A DNA stretch of 64,000 bases from Micromonospora wenchangensis (lineage in GTDB: Bacteria; Actinomycetota; Actinomycetes; Mycobacteriales; Micromonosporaceae), in NCBI RefSeq assembly GCF_002210435.1, contig NZ_MZMV01000004.1, positions 1 to 64,000 of the forward strand, in the 5' to 3' direction. The translations under genes and the position numbers were made by a program. Under the pieces are notes generated by a model. It worked only from the letters and a program-made list of their open reading frames with translations. It made no database searches and had not been told where the DNA came from. Positions within the stretch are counted from its first letter, which is position 1. Each line of letters opens with the position of its first letter. Below are positions 57,098 through 64,000 of this stretch, one piece after another.

Positions 57098-58468
57098 TCA
57101 GGGTGGAAACTCGATCTCGATCTCGGTACGCAGCGCCGACGGCAGGCGTACGTCCAGCGGCTCGCACCCCTGCGGTCCGGGCCGCCAGCCCGCCACCCGG
57201 TGGATCAGCCGGTCACCGCTGGCCCGGACGTACCAGATCACGTTCACCGGCCAGCCGGACTGGCGGAACAGGTACTCGTCCATCCCGGTGGGCTGCTCGC
57301 TGAGCCGCTGCCCGCGTTCGTGCGGTGGGCCGATCTCGTGCCAGTTCGGGTGGGAGTGCACCGAGCCGAGCAGTTCCCGACCGTTCACGGAGTGCTGTTT
57401 GATGGCCCGCAGCACCCCCTCGTCGGCGCACCAGAACCCGCGTTCGGTGTCCCGGTAGACCTCGCCGAAGCGGGGGGCGATCCGCTCCTCGAACTCGGCG
57501 ATGACGCTCTCGTCCCGGCCCCTGACGTTCGGCACGAACTCGATGTCGGTGACGGTGAGCGCGGCGTCGTCCACCTGCCCGAACAGCAGCGCCGACGCGC
57601 GGGGCGGGTGGTGGGGCACGCCGTCGGCGTCCCGGCTGTCCAGACACCGCCGGTACTCCCGTACGGCGTCGGCGACGAAACGGCGGGCGGCGGCGGGGGC
57701 GAACCGGACCACCCGGGGCAGGTCGCCCGGTCCTCCCGGGACGGGGTCCGCGTCGGCCGGGTCGGGTGCGTCGTCGCGCTTCTTCCCCGCCGAGGCCAGG
57801 GTGCCGCCCAGCAGGGCCGCGCCCAGCGGCCACGAACGCATGTGCACCGGCAGCGTCACGCAGTGGTCGCCGAGGCGCAGCAGCAGCCCGTCGTCCACCA
57901 GCCGACGGGCGGCGGCGGCCTCGGCCGGCCCGGCGGTCAGCTCGGCCCACGGGCAGCCCGGCAGCGCCCGGAGGAAGACGTCGATCCGGGTGGGATCGTC
58001 CAGGACCAGCCGGCGCACGGGCCGTTGACGCTGGTCGACGACGGCCAGGAACCCCGGGCCCCGACGGAAGTGGAGCAGGCCGAACGTCCGGGTGGAGCGC
58101 CAGCTGTCGACCGCCGTGGTCCCGCTGCCGCGCACCGTCGCCCGCACGGGGGCGGGCAGGTGGTCGAGGTGCCGCACGAGGTGCCGCCGTTCCGCGTCCA
58201 GGACCAGCGACCAGGTGACAGGTACGCCGATCGAGGAGCACTCGCGCAGCAACGCGACGATCCGCGCGGCGGTCCGGTCGGGCAGTGCGGACAGGTCGAC
58301 GGGTTCCGCCAGTCGTACCCCGCCGACGGGCACCCTGGTCAGCAGCTCCGCGAACTCCCCGCTGGTGGGCAGCTCCGCCGGGTCGAGGGTGAGCGTGGCC
58401 GGCCGGCCGCCCGCCGGGGCGGGGCCGCCGGGGGCCCGCAGGTCGTCGATCGTCAGTGACGTGCTCAT
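57098..58468 (-). CDS. DUF5825-like/JAMM (MPN) fusion, proposed sulfurtransferase
   Basis: A 456-residue two-part protein. Residues about 25-215 (GLLHFRRGPGFLAVVDQRQ; LLRLGDHCVTLPVHMRSWPLG) resemble DUF5825, a domain that accompanies radical SAM C-methyltransferases; this is from recall. Residues about 285-430 are a JAMM domain: VHSHP gives zinc ligands His371 and His373, and Asp397 in PTGMDEYLF is the third, after a 13-residue insertion relative to archaeal JAMM. The upstream catalytic Glu position (HPDEFxALLSG in AfJAMM) reads HPPRASALLFG, so Arg290 replaces Glu. Its start overlaps the radical SAM stop (ATGA). Its role is release of sulfide from the carrier thiocarboxylate onto the indole acid, by analogy with Cxm3. 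Confidence 0.82.
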   Translation of the reverse strand: MSTSLTIDDLRAPGGPAPAGGRPATLTLDPAELPTSGEFAELLTRVPVGGVRLAEPVDLSALPDRTAARIVALLRECSSIGVPVTWSLVLDAERRHLVRHLDHLPAPVRATVRGSGTTAVDSWRSTRTFGLLHFRRGPGFLAVVDQRQRPVRRLVLDDPTRIDVFLRALPGCPWAELTAGPAEAAAARRLVDDGLLLRLGDHCVTLPVHMRSWPLGAALLGGTLASAGKKRDDAPDPADADPVPGGPGDLPRVVRFAPAAARRFVADAVREYRRCLDSRDADGVPHHPPRASALLFGQVDDAALTVTDIEFVPNVRGRDESVIAEFEERIAPRFGEVYRDTERGFWCADEGVLRAIKQHSVNGRELLGSVHSHPNWHEIGPPHERGQRLSEQPTGMDEYLFRQSGWPVNVIWYVRASGDRLIHRVAGWRPGPQGCEPLDVRLPSALRTEIEIEFPP

Positions 58469-60333
58469 CGGGACGCCACCACCTCCCTGCCGTCGATCAG
58501 CTTCCGGCGGTACGGGTCGACGTCGAGGGCGACGGCGACGTACCGTTCCTCGTCCTCGAAGGCCAGGCCACGGTCGACGAACCAGCGGAGCATCCGGTCG
58601 AGCCCGTCGCCGGTGACCTGGTGCCCGCTGTCGGCGAGCCGTCGGGCGATGCCCGCCCGGCCGGCGACCTGGAACATGCCGAGGTAGACGTTGCTGTGGA
58701 CGTCGTCCAGCTCGATCGTCTCCTCGGGCCAGCTGGCCCGGCGGTCCTCGATGGTCACCCGGCCCCGGTCGTCGACCCAGTAGGACAGGTCGCCGCCCCG
58801 GTACGCCTGCGCCCAGCGTTCGACGCCCTGCTTCAGCTCGTCCTCGATCGGGCCGACGATGCCCTGGTCGCGGGTGTCGAAGAGGTAGACCAGGTCGTAC
58901 AACTCGTCGCGCGGGACCTGGTAGATGAAGTCGTATATCTCGGCCGGCCGGCGGTACATGAACCCCTGGGTCGGGTCCTCGAAGTAGGGGCTGAAGCGTT
59001 CCAGCGCTATCCGCCAGGCCCCGGTCGGCGGTTGGAGGTGTTCCAGCGTGGCGAACTTGCCCAGCAGCCGGCGGTAGTCGTCCTCGGTCTCGCCGGGGAA
59101 GCCGTAGAGGATGTTCCAGGTGACGTTGAGGCCGAGGTCGTGACCGTCGCGCAGCATCCGGACGTTGTGCGCGGCGCTGACGCCCTTGTCCATCAGGCGC
59201 AGCACGTGACTGCTCAGGCTCTCGATGCCGGGCTGCACGTAGGTGACGTTCGCCTGTTTCAGGCTGCGCAGCTGGTCCCGGGTCATGTTGGACTTGATCT
59301 CGTAGTGCACCCGCAGGTCGCAGTCGAGGGCGGCCATCGCCGGGATGGCGGTGTTCAGGTACTTCATGTCCAGGATGTTGTCGACCATGATGAGGTCCAG
59401 GACCCGGTACCGCTGCGCCAGTTCCACCACCTCACCGGCGATGCGGTCGGGGGCCTTGCTGCGGAAGTCGATGTTCGATCCGTTCAGCCCGCAGAACGTG
59501 CACTGGTGGACCTCGCCCCACCAGCAGCCCCGCGAGGTCTCCAGGACCACCATCGGCCGGACCTGGGGCGCGAACGACGTCTCCGCCAGGGCCCGGAAGT
59601 AGCTGTCGTAGTTGGGCGCGGGCACCATCGCGAACGGCAGCGCGCCGCGTGCCGGCGGATTCACCACCGTCCGCCCCTCGTGCCGCCAGCTGAGCCCCGG
59701 CACGTCCGCGAGGTCGGCGCCCGAGGCGATCCGGTCGAGCAGCATGGGCAGCGAGCGTTCGCCCTCGCCGCTGAGCACGAAGTCGAGTTGGGGGAAGTTG
59801 CGGTGCAGGGCCGGGCCCTGGAGCCCGTCGCAGTTGCTGCCGCCCATCGCGGTGCGGATGCCCGGCACGAGTCGTTTCAGCTCCCGCGCCAACGCCAGGG
59901 AGGGCACGTTCTGCATGAAGGTGCTGGTGAAGCCGACCAGGTCAGGAGGATCGGCGGCGATCTGTTCGGCGAGCCGTCGGACGAACCCACGGGCGTGCCG
60001 CTGCATGGCCACGGGGGCGTCCGGCTCCACGCCGCGCTGCCTGAGGAACTCGGCGAACTCGGTGACCCGGTAGCTGTCGACGTCGTACAGCGCCGGGGTG
60101 AAGACCCAGTCGCCGACGCCGTGGAACACCTGGTCCGCCACGTTGCCGTAGTCGGTCGGCGTGAGGGTGCCGCCGCTCTCGACGAGCAGGTGCTCGGCCC
60201 ACCGGAGGTTGGCGTACAGTTCGTCGATCTCCCAGTCGGCGGCGTGCCTCCGGACACACTGCCCCAGGATTCCCAGCGCGCTGGACGGGGTGTCGAGACC
60301 CTGCCAGGGCATGGCGACCATCAGGAGCTTCAC
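58465..60333 (-). CDS. B12-binding radical SAM C-methyltransferase-like enzyme
   Basis: A 622-residue enzyme from a GTG at 60333. The N-terminal cobalamin-binding-like domain (about 1-225) opens LLMVAMPWQGLDTPSSALG with an MGGSNCDG loop. The radical SAM core has the cluster motif Cys270-x7-Cys278-x2-Cys281 in SRGCWWGEVHQCTFCGLNG, followed by DLIMVDNILDMKYL. It matches the rSAM family usually annotated as RiPP maturation protein 1, but no precursor peptide is seen nearby. As first gene of the operon it fits methylation of an unactivated carbon of an indolepyruvate-type substrate. A longer frame upstream lacks protein character. Confidence 0.88.
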   Translation of the reverse strand: MKLLMVAMPWQGLDTPSSALGILGQCVRRHAADWEIDELYANLRWAEHLLVESGGTLTPTDYGNVADQVFHGVGDWVFTPALYDVDSYRVTEFAEFLRQRGVEPDAPVAMQRHARGFVRRLAEQIAADPPDLVGFTSTFMQNVPSLALARELKRLVPGIRTAMGGSNCDGLQGPALHRNFPQLDFVLSGEGERSLPMLLDRIASGADLADVPGLSWRHEGRTVVNPPARGALPFAMVPAPNYDSYFRALAETSFAPQVRPMVVLETSRGCWWGEVHQCTFCGLNGSNIDFRSKAPDRIAGEVVELAQRYRVLDLIMVDNILDMKYLNTAIPAMAALDCDLRVHYEIKSNMTRDQLRSLKQANVTYVQPGIESLSSHVLRLMDKGVSAAHNVRMLRDGHDLGLNVTWNILYGFPGETEDDYRRLLGKFATLEHLQPPTGAWRIALERFSPYFEDPTQGFMYRRPAEIYDFIYQVPRDELYDLVYLFDTRDQGIVGPIEDELKQGVERWAQAYRGGDLSYWVDDRGRVTIEDRRASWPEETIELDDVHSNVYLGMFQVAGRAGIARRLADSGHQVTGDGLDRMLRWFVDRGLAFEDEERYVAVALDVDPYRRKLIDGREVVASR

Positions 60334-60956
60334 GGTATTCCACCCAGCTTCTTCCGTCGCGGTCGATAATGTGCGGTCGTTTCGCGGGGCGCGCGGCACC
60401 GCAATTGCGGGGCCGCTGCCCGATCTTTTCCACGGTGGCTCACCGGACGGGTGCCGGCGCTTCACCGCAGCGTGCCGGCCCGGGCCGCGAGGGGGCCACG
60501 GGGAGGCTTTTCAGATCATTTTCCGGCGGCTTTCGCCCGGCTTTCTGCGCCGTCCCGGGCGGGGCGGCCGACGCTCGCCACCGAGCCTGTCGCACTACCG
60601 GACCTGCATGACGTCAGGCCTGCCGTACGACCTCCAGCCTTAACACACGTTAACGCTGTAATTGATGACGGTCAAGCGCAGTTGTCGTCAGGCAAGGATT
60701 CGTGGGATTCTCGGCTCCGAAATTGCCAATAATGGCGAATGCGGCGGCACCGCACGCTGAGGCAATTTTTGCCGGCGCAGATGTTGAATGGTCAACCGCC
60801 AGCGGAATAATCGATCGGAATGGCGGGGGGCAATCGCGGCGGGGGCGGTGCGGACCACCCGCACGGGAGGGCGACCGTGATCGGCTCCCCGACCACCGCC
60901 CGATGGTCTAGCCTCCGAGTGACAGATCCATCCCCGACGATCCGGTGGAGGACCCG
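60334..60956. other. Intergenic region, 623 nt, operon promoter region
   Basis: No supported gene and no RiPP-like precursor ORF on either strand. It is AT-richer than the surroundings, especially 60640-60830. Palindromes are TGACGTCA (60609-60616) and TTAAC-ACAC-GTTAA (60640-60653). It must contain the promoter of the leftward radical SAM operon and that of the rightward small secreted protein. Confidence 0.45.
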
Positions 60957-61271
60957 ATGACCATCCGACGACATCTGCTGCGTACCCTCGCGGCCTGCCT
61001 GGCGGCGACGACCCTGACGGCCCTGGCACCGGCCGGAGCGGCGCAGGCGGCCTGCACGACGAGCAGCTTCACCGTCGTCTGGGACTACGCGGGCATGTAC
61101 ACCGCGCCCAACGAGTCGACCCTGTACGGCACCCGCCGCTACGGGCAGGTCGTCACCGGCCCGACCGGCAACACCGCCAACGGCTGGACGCTGACCTACG
61201 ACTACTGGAACGGCCTGCCGCTCTGGGCGTACATGAAGGACGCCGCGTTGCAGTACCGCGGCTGCGCCTGA
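60957..61271 (+). CDS. Small secreted SH3-like protein
   Basis: A 104-residue exported protein. The signal peptide runs to AQAAC (about residue 32). The mature 70 residues carry VVWDYAGMYTAPNESTLYGTRRYGQVVTGP and YDYWNGLPLWAYMKDAALQYRGC. The pattern YAGMYTAP...V-x-G-P...W-x-Y-M/V-x-D-A is like bacterial SH3 domains of secreted peptidoglycan-associated proteins. Cys33 and Cys103 could form one disulfide. GGTGGAGG precedes the ATG. Function unknown. Confidence 0.7.
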   Translation: MTIRRHLLRTLAACLAATTLTALAPAGAAQAACTTSSFTVVWDYAGMYTAPNESTLYGTRRYGQVVTGPTGNTANGWTLTYDYWNGLPLWAYMKDAALQYRGCA

Positions 61272-61297
61272 CCCGCCCGGCCGCCACGGGCCGGTGC

Positions 61298-62083
61298 TCA
61301 GCGGCGGGCCAGCCAGACCGTCCGCTCGGTACGGACGCTGAGGTCGTCGCGGCCCGGCAGTCCCGCCACGGCCGCGTCGAGGGCGGCGAGGTCGGCCGGG
61401 GACAGCCGGTCCGCCAGCCCGTGCCGCATCCGGCCCAGCGAGACCTGCGCGTAGCGGACGGCGGCGGCGGGCAACGGGGGGCGCAGGTCGATGTCGAAAC
61501 GCCGCTCGGTCACCGAGCGGAAGCCGGCCTGTGTCATCCGCTCCCCCCAGTTCTCGTGCATGTGCAGGCCCGCCTCGTGCCGGCGCTTCGCCGCCTCGGC
61601 GTGCACCCGCCGCTCCACCTGCTCGCCCGGCGTGCCGGTGAGGAAGCGGGGGAACGCGTCCACCTCGGCGACCACCAGCAGCCCGTCCGGCCGCAACGCG
61701 CCGAACGCCGAGGCGAGCGCGGTCGCCGGATCGGCCAGGTGGTGCAGGGACGCGGCGGCCCAGATCACCCCGGCCGGCCCGAGGTCGGGCCAGGGTTGGT
61801 CGAGGTCGGCCTGCACGGTCCGGATGCGGTCGCCCAGCCCGGCCGCGTCGGCCCGGGAACGCAGGTGGGCCAGCATCTCCGGGGAGAGGTCGACCGCGGT
61901 GACGGTGGCGTCGGGCAGCTCCCGGGCGAGGGCGAGGGAGGCCGTGCCGCTGCCGGCCCCCAGGTCGACCACGTGGGGCTGCCCGACGGCCTCCCGGCCG
62001 ACCCAGCCGATCACGTCGCGGAAGTAGTCGTGCAGGACCTCGGCGTCCAGGTCGAGCAGCTCGATCAGGTGGTCGTGTGCCAT
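61298..62083 (-). CDS. Class I SAM-dependent methyltransferase
   Basis: A 261-residue methyltransferase: HVVDLGAGSGTASLALARELPDATVTAVD (motif I and acidic ribose binder), then ADLDQPWPDL, then IWAAASLHHLADP. The C-terminal part has VAEVDAFPRFLTG. There is no ribosome site near the ATG, and a TACCGT hexamer lies just upstream, suggesting a leaderless mRNA. It is divergent from an XRE-cupin regulator with only 47 nt between starts, so that protein probably controls it. Substrate unknown; membership in the radical SAM operon pathway is possible but unsupported. Confidence 0.82.
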   Translation of the reverse strand: MAHDHLIELLDLDAEVLHDYFRDVIGWVGREAVGQPHVVDLGAGSGTASLALARELPDATVTAVDLSPEMLAHLRSRADAAGLGDRIRTVQADLDQPWPDLGPAGVIWAAASLHHLADPATALASAFGALRPDGLLVVAEVDAFPRFLTGTPGEQVERRVHAEAAKRRHEAGLHMHENWGERMTQAGFRSVTERRFDIDLRPPLPAAAVRYAQVSLGRMRHGLADRLSPADLAALDAAVAGLPGRDDLSVRTERTVWLARR

Positions 62084-62103
62084 GCGGCGACGGTAGCCGG
62101 GCC

Positions 62104-62118
62104 ATGCCCCTACGGCAT
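62104..62118. promoter_or_regulatory. Operator-like dyad between methyltransferase and regulator
   Basis: ATGCC-CCTAC-GGCAT (62104-62118) lies between the two divergent leaderless starts and abuts the TAGCAT -10 box (62118-62123) of the regulator. It is well placed for autorepression. Confidence 0.5.
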
Positions 62119-62130
62119 AGCATCTTGCGC

Positions 62131-62709
62131 ATGAAGCAAGACAGGGATCTGGAGGACCTGGTCCGTCAGCGCGTACGCAGCCTGCGGCTGGCCCGCGGCT
62201 GGTCGCTGGAGGAGTTGGCCCGGCGCTGCCTGATCAGCCCCTCCACGCTCAGCCGGATCGAGACCGGGCACCGCCGGATCGCCCTGGACCAGGTCGCCAC
62301 CATCGCCCGGGTGCTCGGCATCACGCTCGACCGGCTGGTCGAGTCCGACGCCGACGACGACGTCGTGATCCGCCCGCACTGCGACGAGAACCGGGGCGTC
62401 ACCACCTGGTTGCTGTCCCGGGACAGCAACCAGACGGTCGCCAAGCTGCGGATCACCCGGGACGTCCCGACCGACCTGCGGGTGCACCCGGGGCGGGACT
62501 GGTTCACCGTGCTGTCCGGCACGATCGTCCTGCGCCTCGGCGAGCGGACGATCCTCGTCGGCACCAACGAGGCCGCCGAGTTCTCCACCCTGGTCCCGCA
62601 CGCGTTCGGCGCGCACGACGGCCCGGCCGAGATCCTCTGCATCCTCGACCACGAGGGTGAGCGCAGTCACCTGGGCCCGCACCACCACCCGCCGCCGGTC
62701 AGCCGGTGA
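62131..62709 (+). CDS. XRE-family regulator with cupin domain
   Basis: A 192-residue regulator. HTH_3 occupies residues about 8-65 (LVRQRVRSLRLARGWSLEELARRCLISPSTLSRIE; RRIALDQVATIARVLGITLD). The cupin sensor is about 95-180 (LRVHPGRDWFTVLSGTIVLRLGERTILVGTNEAAEF; VPHAFGAHDGPAE). TAGCAT ends 7 nt before the ATG, consistent with a leaderless transcript. Such regulators usually act on the adjacent divergent gene, here the methyltransferase. The last 11 nt overlap the 3' end of the convergent small membrane protein gene. Confidence 0.88.
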   Translation: MKQDRDLEDLVRQRVRSLRLARGWSLEELARRCLISPSTLSRIETGHRRIALDQVATIARVLGITLDRLVESDADDDVVIRPHCDENRGVTTWLLSRDSNQTVAKLRITRDVPTDLRVHPGRDWFTVLSGTIVLRLGERTILVGTNEAAEFSTLVPHAFGAHDGPAEILCILDHEGERSHLGPHHHPPPVSR

Positions 62710-62845
62710 TCACCGGCCAGGCGTAGGCCAGCAGGGCGCACGCCGCCCCGAGCAGGGCGAGCGAGACGCCACGGCTGGGAATGGGCAGCGCGGCGAGCAC
62801 GAGCAGGATGACCGCGACGACATAGAGGAACGCCTGTACCGACAT
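62699..62845 (-). CDS. 48-residue membrane protein
   Basis: A short gene coding for MSVQAFLYVVAVILLVLAAL then PIPSRGVSLALLGAACALLA and YAWPVITG. It has two hydrophobic helices joined by a PIPSRG turn, typical of a conserved type of tiny actinobacterial membrane protein. GAGGAG lies 7 nt before the ATG at 62845. Its stop region overlaps the regulator gene by 11 nt on the opposite strand. Function unknown. Confidence 0.7.
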   Translation of the reverse strand: MSVQAFLYVVAVILLVLAALPIPSRGVSLALLGAACALLAYAWPVITG

Positions 62846-63039
62846 GACACTCTCCTCGACGGTGGGCTGACGGACGGTGCCGTCTCTACCCCCGCCGCCC
62901 CGGTCGGGAAACCCGCTCCCGGCACCGAACCGGAGCCCCGACCCTCCGGATCGGACGGTGCCGGCCGGGGACCGCTCGGCCCCCGGCCGGTCCGCCCGTC
63001 GGCGGTCGGTCGCCGCAGCCGGGTGTCAGCAGCCGGGTG

Positions 63040-63813
63040 TCAGCAGCCGAGCCGCCTGGTGGACAGCGCGATGTCGTCGATCCAGAGGTTGAACTCACCA
63101 GGCGTCGTGCCGCCCTGGTAGAGCTGCCAGCCGATCTTCACGGTGTCCACCGCCGGCAGGACGAACGGGACGTCGTTGCCGCCGTGGTCGGTGGTGGAGG
63201 CGGTCAGCTCCGGGTTCGCCACCCCGTCGATCCACACCGCGACCCGGTTGTCCGTCGGGTCGAGCTTCCACTCGAAGCACTGCCAGGTGTCCTCGGTGAC
63301 CGGGGCCGACTCCCGCCAGTTGGTCCAGTCGCCGGTCGGGCCACCGTCCGCGCCCACCCCCCAGAAGGTGCCGGGGACGGTGGGCGCGTACTGGCCGCCG
63401 ATCGGGCGGACGACCTCCGCGCTGCCGCTGCCGGTCGCCTCCACCAGCGTGAAGTGCGCCCAGTCCGGGGCGGTCGGGAAGGCGTCGACGCGCAGCCGCA
63501 TCCGCCCGTAGAAACGGTTGCCCGGCGCGGCGAAGTCGTCGACCCGCAGGAAGGCCCGGCCGTTGTCGACGGTCCGGACGTGCAGCACCTGGTTGCCGTG
63601 CCTGGCGCGCTCGACGGTCAGCGTGCCGTGGCGGGTGTCGACGCCCCACTTCAGCGTGCTGGGGCCCCCGGGCGGCAGGCGCTCGAAGTCCTCGCAGAAC
63701 AACAGGTCGCGGTGGCACGAGCGCGGGGCGGCGTCCGAGACACCGGCCGGGACGCTGCCGGCGGTGACGCCGAGGATCAGGGCCGCGGTGAGAACCGCGA
63801 GGGAACTGCGCAT
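63040..63813 (-). CDS. Secreted concanavalin-like polysaccharide-acting protein
   Basis: A 257-residue exported protein. The signal peptide (about 1-29) ends SDAAP. The mature part begins CHRDLLFCEDFERLPPGGP and continues with beta-sandwich strands (YGRMRLRVDAFPTAPDWAHFTLVEA; TWQCFEWKLDPTDNRVAVWIDG; KIGWQLYQGG; NLWIDDIALS). The pattern resembles Cip1-like and polysaccharide-lyase-type jelly-roll proteins. Catalytic residues cannot be assigned. GGAGG precedes the ATG. The region right of it (63814-64000) shows no gene start. Confidence 0.72.
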   Translation of the reverse strand: MRSSLAVLTAALILGVTAGSVPAGVSDAAPRSCHRDLLFCEDFERLPPGGPSTLKWGVDTRHGTLTVERARHGNQVLHVRTVDNGRAFLRVDDFAAPGNRFYGRMRLRVDAFPTAPDWAHFTLVEATGSGSAEVVRPIGGQYAPTVPGTFWGVGADGGPTGDWTNWRESAPVTEDTWQCFEWKLDPTDNRVAVWIDGVANPELTASTTDHGGNDVPFVLPAVDTVKIGWQLYQGGTTPGEFNLWIDDIALSTRRLGC

Positions 63814-64000
63814 GGTCGTCCTCCATGGGGGATCGCTGCCGGTGGGCGGGGCCGGTGGAACTGCCGGCCGGCGGGTCGACTGCCCGTCGTCGTGGCGATG
63901 GCCCGGCGTACGGCACGCACCGTCCGAGGCGGCGTGCTGCCGGCACCGCGCTGCTCCCGCGCACACCGGTTCCCCAGCGCGGTTGCCCCCGTGCTGCGGT

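Noticed and set aside
58465..60956. A RiPP cluster with the radical SAM enzyme as peptide C-methyltransferase
   Set aside because: The radical SAM family often matures RiPPs, but no precursor peptide, leader-binding domain or peptidase/transporter is visible; the sulfur carrier, JAMM and TrpRS genes fit a small-molecule pathway better.

Overview
The window is chromosomal DNA from a high-GC actinomycete, most likely Micromonospora or another Micromonosporaceae. This rests on very high GC with codon third positions almost always G or C, many GTG and some TTG starts, leaderless TAGGCT-type promoters, an actinobacterial rRNA leader, the fused Kgd-type 2-oxoglutarate dehydrogenase, and secreted enzymes carrying CBM2, ricin-type or FnIII modules. 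The genus is inferred from style, not from a marker gene. I saw no tRNA or rRNA body, CRISPR array, insertion sequence, integrase or attachment site.

Layout. 1-520 is the promoter and leader region of an rRNA operon that reads leftward out of the window. 0.5-6.3 kb holds a small membrane protein, a PRC-barrel protein, argS with a candidate Arg-rich leader peptide, an ArsR/SRPBCC pair with a perfect operator, and a divergent SDR/TetR pair. 6.3-11.7 kb has an ECF sigma factor fused to a zinc anti-sigma-like motif and a membrane anchor, divergent from a secreted subtilase and a secreted triple-repeat protein. 11.9-18.2 kb has a P450-ferredoxin pair, a rifamycin phosphotransferase gene (rph) preceded by a rifamycin-associated element, and a TetR/quinone oxidoreductase pair with two nearly identical operators around a strong promoter. 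18.4-25 kb has a beta-helix secreted protein with DUF4956 and VTC-domain partners, a response regulator, a PET-hydrolase/cutinase-like enzyme with CBM2, and an SGNH esterase with a ricin-type lectin domain.

25.1-44.7 kb is a type II (aromatic) polyketide cluster: ketosynthase, chain-length factor, ACP, C9-type ketoreductase, didomain aromatase/cyclase, a PF04199-type cyclase, acyl-CoA ligase, ABM monooxygenase, three FAD monooxygenases, two further SDRs, two SnoaL-like proteins, an O-methyltransferase, a quinone/azo reductase, an MFS exporter and a SARP activator. There are no glycosyltransferase, sugar or P450 genes in it. The gene set resembles the early steps toward reduced tetracyclic decaketides (aureolic acid, tetracycline or anthracycline types) more than octaketide isochromanequinones. 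44.8-53.1 kb is mostly housekeeping or secreted genes: kgd, a sugar dehydrogenase, an SMP-30 protein and a DUF574-type methyltransferase.

53.2-60.3 kb is the most distinctive locus. A tightly overlapped leftward operon encodes a B12-type radical SAM enzyme, a DUF5825-like/JAMM fusion, a ThiS/MoaD-like sulfur carrier with a C-terminal extension after its Gly-Gly, a P450 and a ketopantoate-reductase-like enzyme, followed by a complete tryptophanyl-tRNA synthetase gene. This is the parts list of the chuangxinmycin (thiopyrano-indole, TrpRS inhibitor) pathway, with the synthetase as a probable self-resistance copy. Odd features are an Arg in place of the conserved JAMM glutamate and a Lys in place of the P450 I-helix acid. 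60.9-64 kb carries small secreted proteins, a methyltransferase divergent from an XRE-cupin regulator, and a 48-residue membrane protein.

Functions come from reading motifs and recalled family features. No database search was run.
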